Assembly: GCA_010015655.1 (NCBI GenBank)
Contig: ML976667.1
Location: 62,001-126,000, forward strand
DNA: 64,000 nt
Direction: 5' to 3'
Source: Bimuria novae-zelandiae CBS 107.79
Taxonomy: Eukaryota > Ascomycota > Dothideomycetes > Pleosporales > Didymosphaeriaceae
The notes under the pieces were generated by a model, which had not been told where the DNA came from, did not search any database, and saw only the letters and a program-made list of their open reading frames with translations. Position numbers and translations under genes: made by a program. Shown here one piece after another: positions 55,600 to 64,000 of the stretch; the first letter of the stretch is position 1; every line of letters starts with the position of its first letter.

Positions 55600-57560
55600 T
55601 AGAGTTTTACACAAAAGCTTTTATCGCGAAATTTTCTAGAGTTAAGATTTTATAGAGCTATAGAAGATTGCTAGCTAGTTAAATTATAGATATCTACTTA
55701 GTGTTCTAATTATTTAGCCACTACGCGATGCTGGCGCTAATAGCGTAGATATTACTATATTAACGCGTATAGATGCCGGCGTAGGCTTCTTCCTCTTTGT
55801 AATTATATAAGTAGCTTTTAAAGCATTCTGGCTTCCCTTTTTAGCAATTTTAAGACGTTTTTAAAGTTATTATTAAGCCTTACGAGCCTATTAANNNNNN
55901 NNNNNNNNNNNNNNNNNNNNNNNNNNNNNNNNNNNNNNNNNNNNNNNNNNNNNNNNNNNNNNNNNNNNNNNNNNNNNNNNNNNNNNNNNNNNNNNNNNNN
56001 NNNNNNNNNNNNNNNNNNNNNNNNNNNNNNNNNNNNNNNNNNNNNNNNNNNNNNNNNNNNNNNNNNNNNNNNNNNNNNNNNNNNNNNNNNNNNNNNNNNN
56101 NNNNNNNNNNNNNNNNNNNNNNNNNNNNNNNNNNNNNNNNNNNNNNNNNNNNNNNNNNNNNNNNNNNNNNNNNNNNNNNNNNNNNNNNNNNNNNNNNNNN
56201 NNNNNNNNNNNNNNNNNNNNNNNNNNNNNNNNNNNNNNNNNNNNNNNNNNNNNNNNNNNNNNNNNNNNNNNNNNNNNNNNNNNNNNNNNNNNNNNNNNNN
56301 NNNNNNNNNNNNNNNNNNNNNNNNNNNNNNNNNNNNNNNNNNNNNNNNNNNNNNNNNNNNNNNNNNNNNNNNNNNNNNNNNNNNNNNNNNNNNNNNNNNN
56401 NNNNNNNNNNNNNNNNNNNNNNNNNNNNNNNNNNNNNNNNNNNNNNNNNNNNNNNNNNNNNNNNNNNNNNNNNNNNNNNNNNNNNNNNNNNNNNNNNNNN
56501 NNNNNNNNNNNNNNNNNNNNNNNNNNNNNNNNNNNNNNNNNNNNNNNNNNNNNNNNNNNNNNNNNNNNNNNNNNNNNNNNNNNNNNNNNNNNNNNNNNNN
56601 NNNNNNNNNNNNNNNNNNNNNNNNNNNNNNNNNNNNNNNNNNNNNNNNNGAGGGGGAAATATCGCAAGGAGGATCTTTTTCTAATTATAGTAGTTAATAA
56701 AATCTATAGTAACGTGAGATCTATGCCTATTAAGGACTAAAAGTCGCTACTGCCGTTGAGCCTTCTCCTTAGTACAGCGATTAAACACCTATTTTAGCTA
56801 TTAAAGCCCTATCTCGTTGTTTAACTATCTAGAGGTTAATAAGGTAATAAAGACTCTATAAGAATTAACGTTAATTTCCTTAACCTAGCTTGATTATAGA
56901 GTCTCAGCGTTAGATTAATAGATTAGTAATAGATTAACAGTAGATCCATCGGCGCATATACATGCGATGAGCGAGATCCACTCACGATTGCCATCCTGGA
57001 TAGATTGCCTCACTTGGCGACTCTCATACATAGGCCTGTCGAAGATCCTTTTTAACCTGCCGGTGATGCCGAGTAGGAAGCCTTTTTCGTCTATATTGTA
57101 GGTATGCTAAGGCTCTATGCCATACTTTATAATTTTCTTATATAGAAGCTTAAAGTAGAGCCTATATCTTACGCCTAAATCAGCGTTATAGCAATTACTA
57201 TCTAGCCTAGTCGTCTATCGCAAGATCAGGGAGTCGGGGTGGCGCCTAATAAAGTAATTAACCTATTATATAAAGATATTCTTTTTAGTAATAATTAATA
57301 TAAAGTTTTAGATTATCTAACGCGTAGGGGGTAGACCTTTTTAAGTAAGACGCTATATATACTATAGGAGCTTAGATTCTTATTATTAGTTAAGATTTTA
57401 GCAAGTCTATAGTAGCTATGTACGCGCCTGCATGGCGCGTCTATGCTAGCGCGTTAATGTTAACCGCATAACACCAAATTCTTTTGCAATTTTTCTATAT
57501 AAGAAAGTTTCTCTAGGTTCTCGTGAGTCGATAGCGATGATTGCAGCCTTAATTGGATCC
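55600..57560 (-). pseudogene. pogo-1 transposase (DDE_1 family), broken
   Basis: Reading leftwards from the right TIR: an N-terminal DNA-binding region too mutated to read, then YFKLLYKKIIKYGIEP, TYNIDEKGFLLGITGR (first Asp kept) at about 57065-57120, NREWISLIACICADGS near 56960-57010, and RHRSHVTIDFI near the gap (family LDGHGSHVT). The remainder is in the run of N at 55895-56649. TAG/TAA stops are present. The sequence is close to pogo-2 and pogo-3. Confidence 0.82.
55895..56649. other. Assembly gap (755 N)
   Basis: Run of N within pogo-1. Open frames reported across it are artefacts. Confidence 1.
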
Positions 57561-57795
57561 ATATTAGTGGAGATGCGGCGCGTTAAAGTTAAGGTGCTAC
57601 ATCTATTAGGGTGGCGCGTTAGTGTCGCGGCGCACTAACTGTCTCGGCAGGGTATTGGTGCTCTCCGAAATACCGTCCCGCCCCACTTTGGGCAGCCGAA
57701 GTGGACCCAGCTTCCCGGAAAATATTTTCTATCACCTAATTTGTTAGTAAAACAATAATTACAGCGAATATTTACTCTATATTAATACCTATATT

Positions 57796-59579
57796 ATGCT
57801 ACCGCGTAGTTAACGTAAGCGTATAGCTACCTAGCTATTTAACAGGGGTTAAAATCCTTTAAAACGTGCGCGCCGGGCGCCTGCAGCAGCTACTAAAGGT
57901 GCCAAGTTACAGAGAAAAGTATCTAAGAAGGCTCCTCCTCCAGCGGAAGGCAACACTATATCTAATCTAGTTAGCCTTAATTAGGATATTAAGCCTCTGT
58001 TTGCGCAGCCATTGCCAGCAATCGTATTATCTAGTAATCTACCTAGTAACCTGCCTAGTGACCCGCCCAGGGATATATATCTAATCTAATTAGCAACCCT
58101 ACGCAGGGAGAAACTTAGGAAAATGAGCTAAAATTAGCTACTAGGGTATCCAAAGCAGAGTCGCCGTATGTTACTTGCCGCTGGCAGGCCTTTGTAGGTC
58201 CTAAAAAGGAGCTCTATAAGCTAAGATTCGATATAGAGTTTAGCCTAGAGCACTACTACGCCGGTTAGCTTTAAATATAGGTAAATAAAGTCGCTTAAAA
58301 CTTAGCTATAAAGATAACTCTACTATAGAAAGTAATAATTAGGGACGTTTCTAGCTGCGCGTATAGGCAAAAGACCCTAAAAAGGTAAAAGCTATAGTAA
58401 TTACTTAAGCGTAGAAACACTACTAGCTTTATCTATATTATAGAGCACGCGCAGCACCTAAGGGAGTCCTTAATTAATATAATATATTTTAACTTTAATG
58501 CGACGCTTGCTACTAAGTCTATAAAGGTAATTAGTTCTATAGGCTAATAACGTAGCAAAGGCTCGTCTAGCTCCTAGGGCCAGGTTCGACTTACTATAAC
58601 ATAAAGGCAGCTACAAGAGCTACTAGAGATCCTTACTAGCTATGCTATCGCTGAGGGACCTTTAATAGCTATCCGCGATAAGTAGAGGTGCCAGGATACC
58701 TACTATGGCAACTACCCGTACGTCTGCTGGGTCCAGCGTACGCCTGGCCAGCCTAATTGATTTAAGAACCATTTCCTAGTGAGCAGTAATATTATGGCCA
58801 TATAGGCGCGCAACATTAGCCTCGAGAGGTGTAGCGTCAACGTGCCAGATAATACTGTACGCCTTGCTCTGCGTACAGCGAGGGACCTAAAGGCGAAAGA
58901 GAAGGCAAAGGAGAAGGCGTAATAGGACTTGGCGTTTGCGTTTATATTTATAGCGAATAGCTTTATAAGCGCGATTACTGCCAGCGCGCTGTCTATTAAT
59001 TAGTTAGCACAAAGTTAGCTACTTGCACGGCAGGCACCTATATCTATAGCGCCCGCTGTTAGCTCTGCGAGTGCTCTAAGCATGCCAGCGCCAGCGTGGA
59101 AAGATCTAACATAGAGAGATCTAACGTACGAGAATAACATAGAGCTCTTATATTAGACTTGGCACTTCTTTAACTAGTAGATAGATTAGGTAATGGCTAC
59201 AGAGGTGCTAGAGATTAGGACGGTATTTAGAAGGGTTATTAAGGCCAGGCGGATCGATCTGAACATGCTAATAGATAGATCTAATACAGACATACCGTAC
59301 GAGATTTAGAGAGATAATTTTAAGCTGCTAATTACACTACTTCTACGACTCCGTAAAATGGCATTTTAGTGGCAACTCTAGTATCCTGGACTTTTAGAGA
59401 GTAATCGAGAGGCATGTAGGGAGCTACAGCGGCAAGATAATAAGCAGAAACAGCAGCTGAGAGCTACTCAGGCAGAGGGCGGAGAGACGATTGTGTAGAG
59501 GTGATCGTGTAGAGGTAATCAAGCAGAGGGCGTAGAGGTGTTATCTTCGACGCGTAGGGCACGGGCCATATCCTACTAA
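57796..59579 (+). pseudogene. Unrecognised protein frame, RIP-damaged
   Basis: From the ATG at 57796 a basic N-terminus reads MLPRS-RKRIAT, NPLKRARRAPAAATKGAK and SSNLPSNLPSDPPRD. Near 58070-58090 sense passes to another frame (a one-base change or a lost intron) and then stays in one frame to the TAA at 59577-59579. Blocks: SPYVTCRWQAFVGPKKELYK, LRFDIEFSLEHYYAG, RDVSSCAYR, TTSFIYIIEHAQHLRESL, RC-DTYYGNYPYVCWVQRTPG, NISLERCSVNVPDNTVRLAL, a Lys/Glu/Ala helix, a Ser/Ala/Pro linker, YENNIELLY-TWHFFN, and a Gln-rich tail. Almost all stops are TAG/TAA; one TGA fits CGA. I do not recognise the family. The C-x5/6-(C/Y)-x6-C cluster could bind metal. Pogo-2 interrupts it at its 3' end. Confidence 0.6.
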
Positions 59580-61691
59580 CATGCCCGTGCGCGTGATGAG
59601 CCACTTCGCGTGATGGGCCACCCACGCCAAAACACTCAAACTTCACAACCTCATAACTCTACTATTATGGCTCTAATTAACGACGCGCTTGCAGATCTAA
59701 TATTGCTAAGCTCTAGCAAATAGTTTTCGTACTAAAAAGTAGCTAAAAAGTATGGTGTTTCTCGCTCAACTTTGATGCGAAGGCACTATGCTACAACATA
59801 GCCACACGCATTAAAGATTATTAACTAACAAAAGCTTGCTCCACAACAAGAGGCAGAGCTTGTTAAATATATAGAAGGACTTACAGCACGTCACCTACCA
59901 CCTATAAGAGAGATAATACGAAATTTCGCGTTGACAATAGCCAAGGAGCTAGTGAGCGAGAGCTGGGTTACGCGCTTTATCAATCGGCACAGCATCTATC
60001 TTACCTCGCGATAGGCAACTGGTATGGACAGCAATCGCTACCAAGCCGACTTAGGGGATAAATACAGCCTGTATTTTAATATCCTAGGTGATAAAATTAA
60101 GGAATATGGTATTGAGCCTCGTCACACGTACAATATGGATGAGAAAGGCTTCCTTATCGGTATCATTGGCCGATCGAAACGAGTGTTCAGCAGACGTATG
60201 TGGGAGAAGAAGGAGGTTAGAGCATCTCTACAAGATGGCTCTCGCGAATGGATTACCCTCCTAGCATGCGTGTGCGCTGATGGATCAGCCTTACCGCCAA
60301 GCCTTATCTACCAGTCTACCAACAAGGACATCCAATCAAGCTAGGTTAAGGATATCGAGGCAGGAAAGCATAGCGTACACGTCTCCTCTTCACCCTCAGG
60401 CTGGACAAACAACGATATCGGCCTTGCCTGGCTTAAGCAGGTGTTTAATCGCTACACTAAGGCAAAAGCTCGACGATCCTACCAACTTCTTATCCTTAAC
60501 GGCCATGGATCTCATGTTACTATGGATTTTATCAACTATTGCGACAGGAATAAGATCCTCCTAGCTATACTTCCTCCTTACTTAACGTATACGCTTTAGC
60601 CACTTAATGTGGTGCTCTTTAAGCCTCTCTTATTAGCCTACTCCGCTGAGCTCACGACCTACCTTTAAAAGAGCTAAGGCCTAGTCTTAATTAAAAAAAG
60701 AAACTTCTTCCCTCTCTTCTGGAAGGCCTGGGCAAGCTCCCTTCAGGAGGAGACGATTCTCAAGTCTTTTGAGGCTACTAGCATATCACCTTTCAACCTA
60801 GAGGTTATACTTAAAAGATTTGCCAAAACCACCCAAGATGAGCAGGAATCACGAGAGAGCTCTACGTTAGTACTTAGTGGATCTGACTGGCGTAAATTAG
60901 ATCGCCTCGTACGAGCTGCAGTAGAGAATTAGGCTAGTAAAGACGCGCAGAAGCTCAGCCGCTTACTTTACTACATCTTAGTTTAAAATAAGCTACTTCA
61001 CCACGAGATCAACGGGCTTAAGGAGGCACTACTAGTTAAGAAGAAGTATAAGAAGAAGGGTAAGCGTCTTGACCTTTAGTAGCGTTAAGAGTACCATGGG
61101 GGAGCAGTCCTCTGGTCACCGAGGAAGGTTAGGGAGGCTCGTGTACGCCAGTCTGTAAAGGAGCAAGAGGAAAAGGAGCAAAAGCTTCGAAAAGCAGAGA
61201 CAGCTGAGTTAAGGAAGGTAGCTAAGCTGTACAAGGAGAAAATTGCAGAGGAGAAGCGTGTGGGGCGGGAGGCCGCCAAGGTAGCTAGGGAGAAGGAGAG
61301 GGCTGAGAAGGCAGCAGAGCGCGCTCGCCAGAAAGAGGCTCGTGACGCAGTAAAAGCTCTACAATCTACCCAGAAGGGTAAGAGAAAAGCCTCGCAGCCA
61401 CCTACACAAAGTAACAAGCGCCAGAAACGTGTGGTTGACGCTGTAGCTACTAAGGAAGCCTTAGGTGCCGTATTAGCAGCTCCACCTAAGACCACGCGGC
61501 GCGGTCGCAACGTTAAGCTTCTAAGTAAATATAAATAGCACAGGTTAATTGCAAGTATTAATATAGTACTTCTATAAAGAAATCTCGTAATAATAGCTAC
61601 TGTGTGTAGCTCTACAGCCTCGTTTCTCGTAGAGATGTTTTGGTGTTGGTGGCCCATCACGCGAAGTGGCTCATCACGCGCACGGACACGT
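59579..61691 (+). mobile_element. pogo-2, Tc1/mariner (pogo/Fot-type) transposon
   Basis: 2113 bases with inverted repeats of about 44 bases (59579 onward, ACATGCCCGTGCGCGTGATG; reverse complement at the right end, ACGTGTCCGTGCGCGTGATG) and TA at each side (59577-59578, 61692-61693). One full-length transposase frame on the plus strand. Confidence 0.92.
59667..61538 (+). pseudogene. pogo-2 transposase, full length, about eleven RIP stops
   Basis: One frame of 624 codons from ATG 59667 to TAG 61538 with no indel. N-terminal helix-turn-helix (YQKVAKKYGVSRSTLMRRH) and a Tc5/CENP-B-like domain (AELVKYIEGLTARHLPPIRE, WVTRFINRH). DDE core: MDEKGFLIGIIGRSKRV at about 60134-60185, REWITLLACVCADGSALPPS, LILNGHGSHVTMDFI near 60490 and TL-PLNVVLFKP near 60590. 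The second Asp (family LDGHGSH) and the third (QPLDV) both read Asn. The C-terminus is a long charged coiled coil (61140-61340) with KGKRKAS and TRRGR. Stops include TAG at about 60013 and TAG at 60342. No active enzyme is possible. Confidence 0.92.
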
Positions 61692-61710
61692 TATGCCTCG
61701 GCAGTTATTA

Positions 61711-61994
61711 TCGTTTCGGAAATACCTGCTCGACCCACAGAGCCAGCCAGTCATCGTCAATCCTTCCTTTTCTTGTATTTTCTTGAACGCAAAAAACTTA
61801 AATCTTCTAAAAAATTTAAGGGGGGTACTTATAACTCTATAGAAGCCCTTTATCTACTTTTAGTATATTATTATCCAAAGTTCCTTGTGTGGTGGAGAGA
61901 AAAGCGAAAAAAAGGAGACCAGAACAGAAAATACGCGCAGTCTGATGAGAAATACGCCTTAAGTGGGTCGAGCAGGTATTTCCAGAATCACCGA
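61711..61994. mobile_element. Possible small TIR (MITE-like) element
   Basis: 284 bases bounded by GGAAATACCTGCTCGACCCA on the left (about 61718) and its exact reverse complement on the right (about 61962), each next to a TA (61709-61710 and 61995-61996). The sequence is free of obvious RIP. A 95-codon stretch without stops crosses it in the frame that would extend the unknown gene, but it shows no domain. It could instead be the 3' part of the 57656-61994 unit. Confidence 0.5.
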
Positions 61995-61996
61995 TA

Positions 61997-64000
61997 GTGC
62001 AACACGTCAGTTAATGCAACACCCTAATAAGATCGCTCGGCCAGCAACATGAAGCTACTAAGCCACCCATAATTAATATTATCACAAGATTTTCTAGATT
62101 TAGGGTCTCTGAGGCCTGTAGATAATTGCTAGCTACTTAGATTATTAATATCTACTTAGTGTTCTGATGATTCGGCCTCTGCGCGACTGTGAGGCGGATA
62201 CAATAGATAAGGCCTTATTAACATCTATAGCCTCACGCTAAGGCTGTTTTTTCTTAGTAGGCTTGCTAGGAGGCTTTAAAGCCTTCTTATTTACTAATTT
62301 AGATATTTTAATCTATTTTTAAAGTTAACTTTGTGCCTTGCGGGCCTATTACTTAAGGCGTTACTTTATAGCCTTATTAGCCCTCTACTTTGCGCGTGCA
62401 TCTCTAGTAGCTACTTAAGTAATACGCCTCTCTTAAAGTAGCCTTATTTTAAGCTACTAGCTAGCCTAACGTGCCTCTGCTTACTTACGTTTTTAAAGCT
62501 ATAGTTACTACGCTTTAGTATCTTTTTCGTGTAAATGATCACGTGCCCGCTAAACGCGATAGGGTGACACGAAAATAGATCCCCCTTAATCTTTATAAGG
62601 CTAATTAAAAGGCAGAGGCCTGCCTCGCTTTAAGCGTTTCTTTTAGATGGTTAGGGCCTTCCGTAGGCCCTAATTTTCATGCTCTGCAAGCTGTGCTCGT
62701 GCAGAGATTAAGTGTATAGTTTAACTTAGCTTTTTAGCTATATTACTAGCCCCTACATTAATATAAGCTTTTAGAAGCCTATTGATTTTCCTCTAATCTA
62801 ATGCGCTGAGTACTGAGATTAAGCTTTCTTATAATTCTTACTTAGGTACGTGATCGTTGTTAAACCGCTTAAGGATAACTTCTAGATATAGAGGTGATAG
62901 GCTAGTAGCCTTAAAGGCCCGGAGTATTAATAGCTACCTTATAGTACTAACCCAGGCCTTCTAGAATAAGCTAAAGAAGTCCCTTTTAGCAATAGAGGCT
63001 ATTCCTAGGCTATTTTGTAAGAAGGCTAATAGCTTGTTTAAATATGCTATTAATAGAGGCTTAAACATGCAGACATCTAGAGGCTGTAGCGTATAGGTCG
63101 AATGTGGTGGATAGATAGCTAACAGGATCTTATTACGATCGCAAAAGTCGATAAAATCCATAGTAACGTAAGATCCATAGCCATTAAGGATTAATAGTCG
63201 ATATAATCGTCCAGCTTTTGACTTTATAAGGTAATTAAACACCTATTAAAGCCATGCAAGGCCTATCTAATTATTTATCTAGTTAGATTCTGATACGGTG
63301 ATAAAGACTTGATGATATTAAGGGTTGAGGTCCTCTATCCAACTTGATTGTATATCTGTAGAGGTGGCCTAATAGATTAGAGCTGGATCTAGGGCAGATC
63401 CGTCGGCGCATATGCAAGCGATGATCGATATCCATTCACGGCTACCATTCTAAATAGCTTGCCTTACTGCCTTGCTCTTGTACAGAGGTCTATCAAAGAT
63501 CCTCTTTAAGCGGGAGGTGATGCCGAGCAGGCAGCCTTTTTCGTCCATATTGTATATATGCTGAGTCTCGATCTGATACTGGCCAATCTTTTGCTGTAGA
63601 AGCTAAAAGTAGTCCTCAAATTTGCCTAGGGAATCAGCTTTATGGCGATTGCTGTCGATGCCGGTCGTCCATCGTGATATCAAGGATTCAGGGTGGCGCC
63701 TCACAAAGCGATCAACCCATGATAAGCTAACCTCCTTTTTGGCTATAGTAGAGGCAAAGCTTTGTATCATTTGCCGTGTAGGAGGAAGGCCACGTTTAGT
63801 AAGGCCTTTAATATATCGTAGGAGCTCTAATTCTTGCTATAGGCTAAGATTTCGACGTGTAGAGTCGGTATCTGCACGCGCCTACGTGACGCCTTAGTGC
63901 TAGCGCGTTAATATAGAAAGTGCAACACCATATTCTTTTATAATTTTTCTATATAAAAAAGATGCTCCTGGCTCTTGCAATTCGATTGCTGTAATTGCTG
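61997..64000 (-). mobile_element. pogo-3, Tc1/mariner (pogo/Fot-type) transposon, cut by the window edge
   Basis: Left inverted repeat begins GTGCAACACGTCAGTTAATG followed by CAACACCC at 61997, beside TA 61995-61996. The subterminal sequence (GCCAGCAACAT, TTTTCTAGA, GATATCTACTTAGTGTTCT-like) resembles pogo-1. The minus-strand transposase fills most of the rest. The right end lies outside the window. Confidence 0.85.
62300..63960 (-). pseudogene. pogo-3 transposase (DDE_1 family), broken
   Basis: Reading leftwards: IYNMDEKGCLLGITSRLKRI near 63490-63550 (first Asp kept), REWISIIACICADGSALDPA near 63395-63450. The open piece 62961-63242 has LLILNGYGSYVTMDFIDF (second Asp and both His mutated: N, Y, Y) and PPHSTYTLQPLDVCMFKP (third Asp kept). 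The C-terminal region at 62300-62950 is AT-rich and full of TAG/TAA. The N-terminus runs towards 63960. Confidence 0.85.

Larger units (their letters stand above)
55522..57653 (-). mobile_element. pogo-1, Tc1/mariner (pogo/Fot-type) transposon
   Basis: Terminal inverted repeats of about 44 bases (55522-55565 and 57610-57653) beginning CCCTGCCGAGACAGT, then AGTGCGCCGCGACACTAACG, with one mismatch. TA at both sides (55520-55521, 57654-57655). The transposase is on the minus strand with RIP stops, and its C-terminal part is partly lost in an assembly gap. Inserted in the inverted Gypsy II copy. Confidence 0.9.
57656..61994 (+). mobile_element. TIR-like unit carrying an unrecognised gene (tentative)
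   Basis: The sequence just right of pogo-1 (TTGGTGCTCTCCGAAATACC, then GTCCCGCCCCACTTTGGGC) resembles the reverse complement of 61956-61994 (TCGGTGATTCTGGAAATACC, then TGCTCGACCCACTTAAGGC). TA is next to each end (57654-57655, 61995-61996). Together they suggest a TA-duplicating element of about 2.2 kb before pogo-2 entered. An alternative is that 61711-61994 alone is a small element and the left similarity reflects a related end. No transposase is recognisable in its own sequence. Confidence 0.45.

Noticed and set aside
55891..56667. 258-codon minus-strand frame
   Set aside because: Consists of N apart from six residues.
57676..57710. Palindrome CCACTTTGGGCAGCCGAAGTGG as an independent hairpin element or terminator
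   Set aside because: It lies within the TIR-like left end of the 57656 unit and is better explained as part of that end.
61085..61660. 191-codon minus-strand frame rich in Ser, Leu and Phe
   Set aside because: It is the complement of the Lys/Glu/Ala coiled coil of pogo-2, a common by-product of such codon use.
1..64000. tRNA or rRNA genes
   Set aside because: I found no convincing cloverleaf with A and B box elements and no rRNA sequence by eye. A covariance-model scan would settle it.

Overview
The window looks like filamentous ascomycete (Pezizomycotina-type) DNA, and it is transposon all the way through. I find no host protein gene, rRNA or tRNA that I can support. Nearly every reading frame is a transposon frame broken by TAG and TAA where CAG, CAA or TGG is expected. 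Catalytic residues are lost by C:G to T:A changes in CpA/TpG context. That is the mark of repeat-induced point mutation (RIP), a genome defence known from these fungi. Several chromodomain-bearing Ty3/gypsy elements and the deep nesting fit a heterochromatic, AT-rich compartment. I cannot name the species.

Layout, 1-27810. The outermost unit is a chromodomain gypsy element ('Gypsy IV'); its right part is at 24829-27810 and a 39-base piece is at 3922-3960. It was hit by a minus-strand copia (Copia-1, 1-3921, running off the left edge) and, 39 bases away, by a second gypsy element (Gypsy I, 3961-24828, duplication TATAT). Gypsy I was then entered by Copia-2 (7517-12774, ATATT), a hAT DNA transposon (14039-17085, CCCCCGAG) and Copia-3 (17409-22890, AAAAC). 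The hAT element is the only large coding unit here without stop codons, so it probably arrived after RIP, or escaped it.

Layout, 27811-54842. After about 320 bases of unassigned sequence comes Gypsy II (28135-47608), with matching 161-base LTRs but no matching flanking duplication. Inside it sit Copia-4a (31678-37537, minus, TACGT) and Copia-5 (39427-45535, plus, TAATA). To its right is a decayed relative of Gypsy I (Gypsy III, 47609-54842) that carries a second copy of the Copia-4 family (Copia-4b, 48541-54467, TAGTC).

Layout, 54843-64000. An inverted Gypsy II copy starts at 54843 and is broken at 55521 by a chain of TA-duplicating units placed end to end. These are pogo-1 (55522-57653), a unit carrying an unrecognised 1.8 kb reading frame (57656-61994) that itself holds pogo-2 (59579-61691), and pogo-3 (61997 to the right edge). 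Two runs of N (14464-15183 and 55895-56649) are assembly gaps inside the hAT and pogo-1 transposase genes.

Points that deserve a second look: an antisense Cys-rich/coiled-coil frame kept behind the chromodomain in Gypsy I, with a probable counterpart in Gypsy III; a Cys/His-rich extension between the Gag zinc knuckle and the protease of Gypsy I; a sharply bounded unmutated block in the Gypsy IV integrase; the spliced, open hAT transposase; an AT-hook in the integrase-RT linker of the Copia-4/5 group; and the unidentified frame at 57796-59577.
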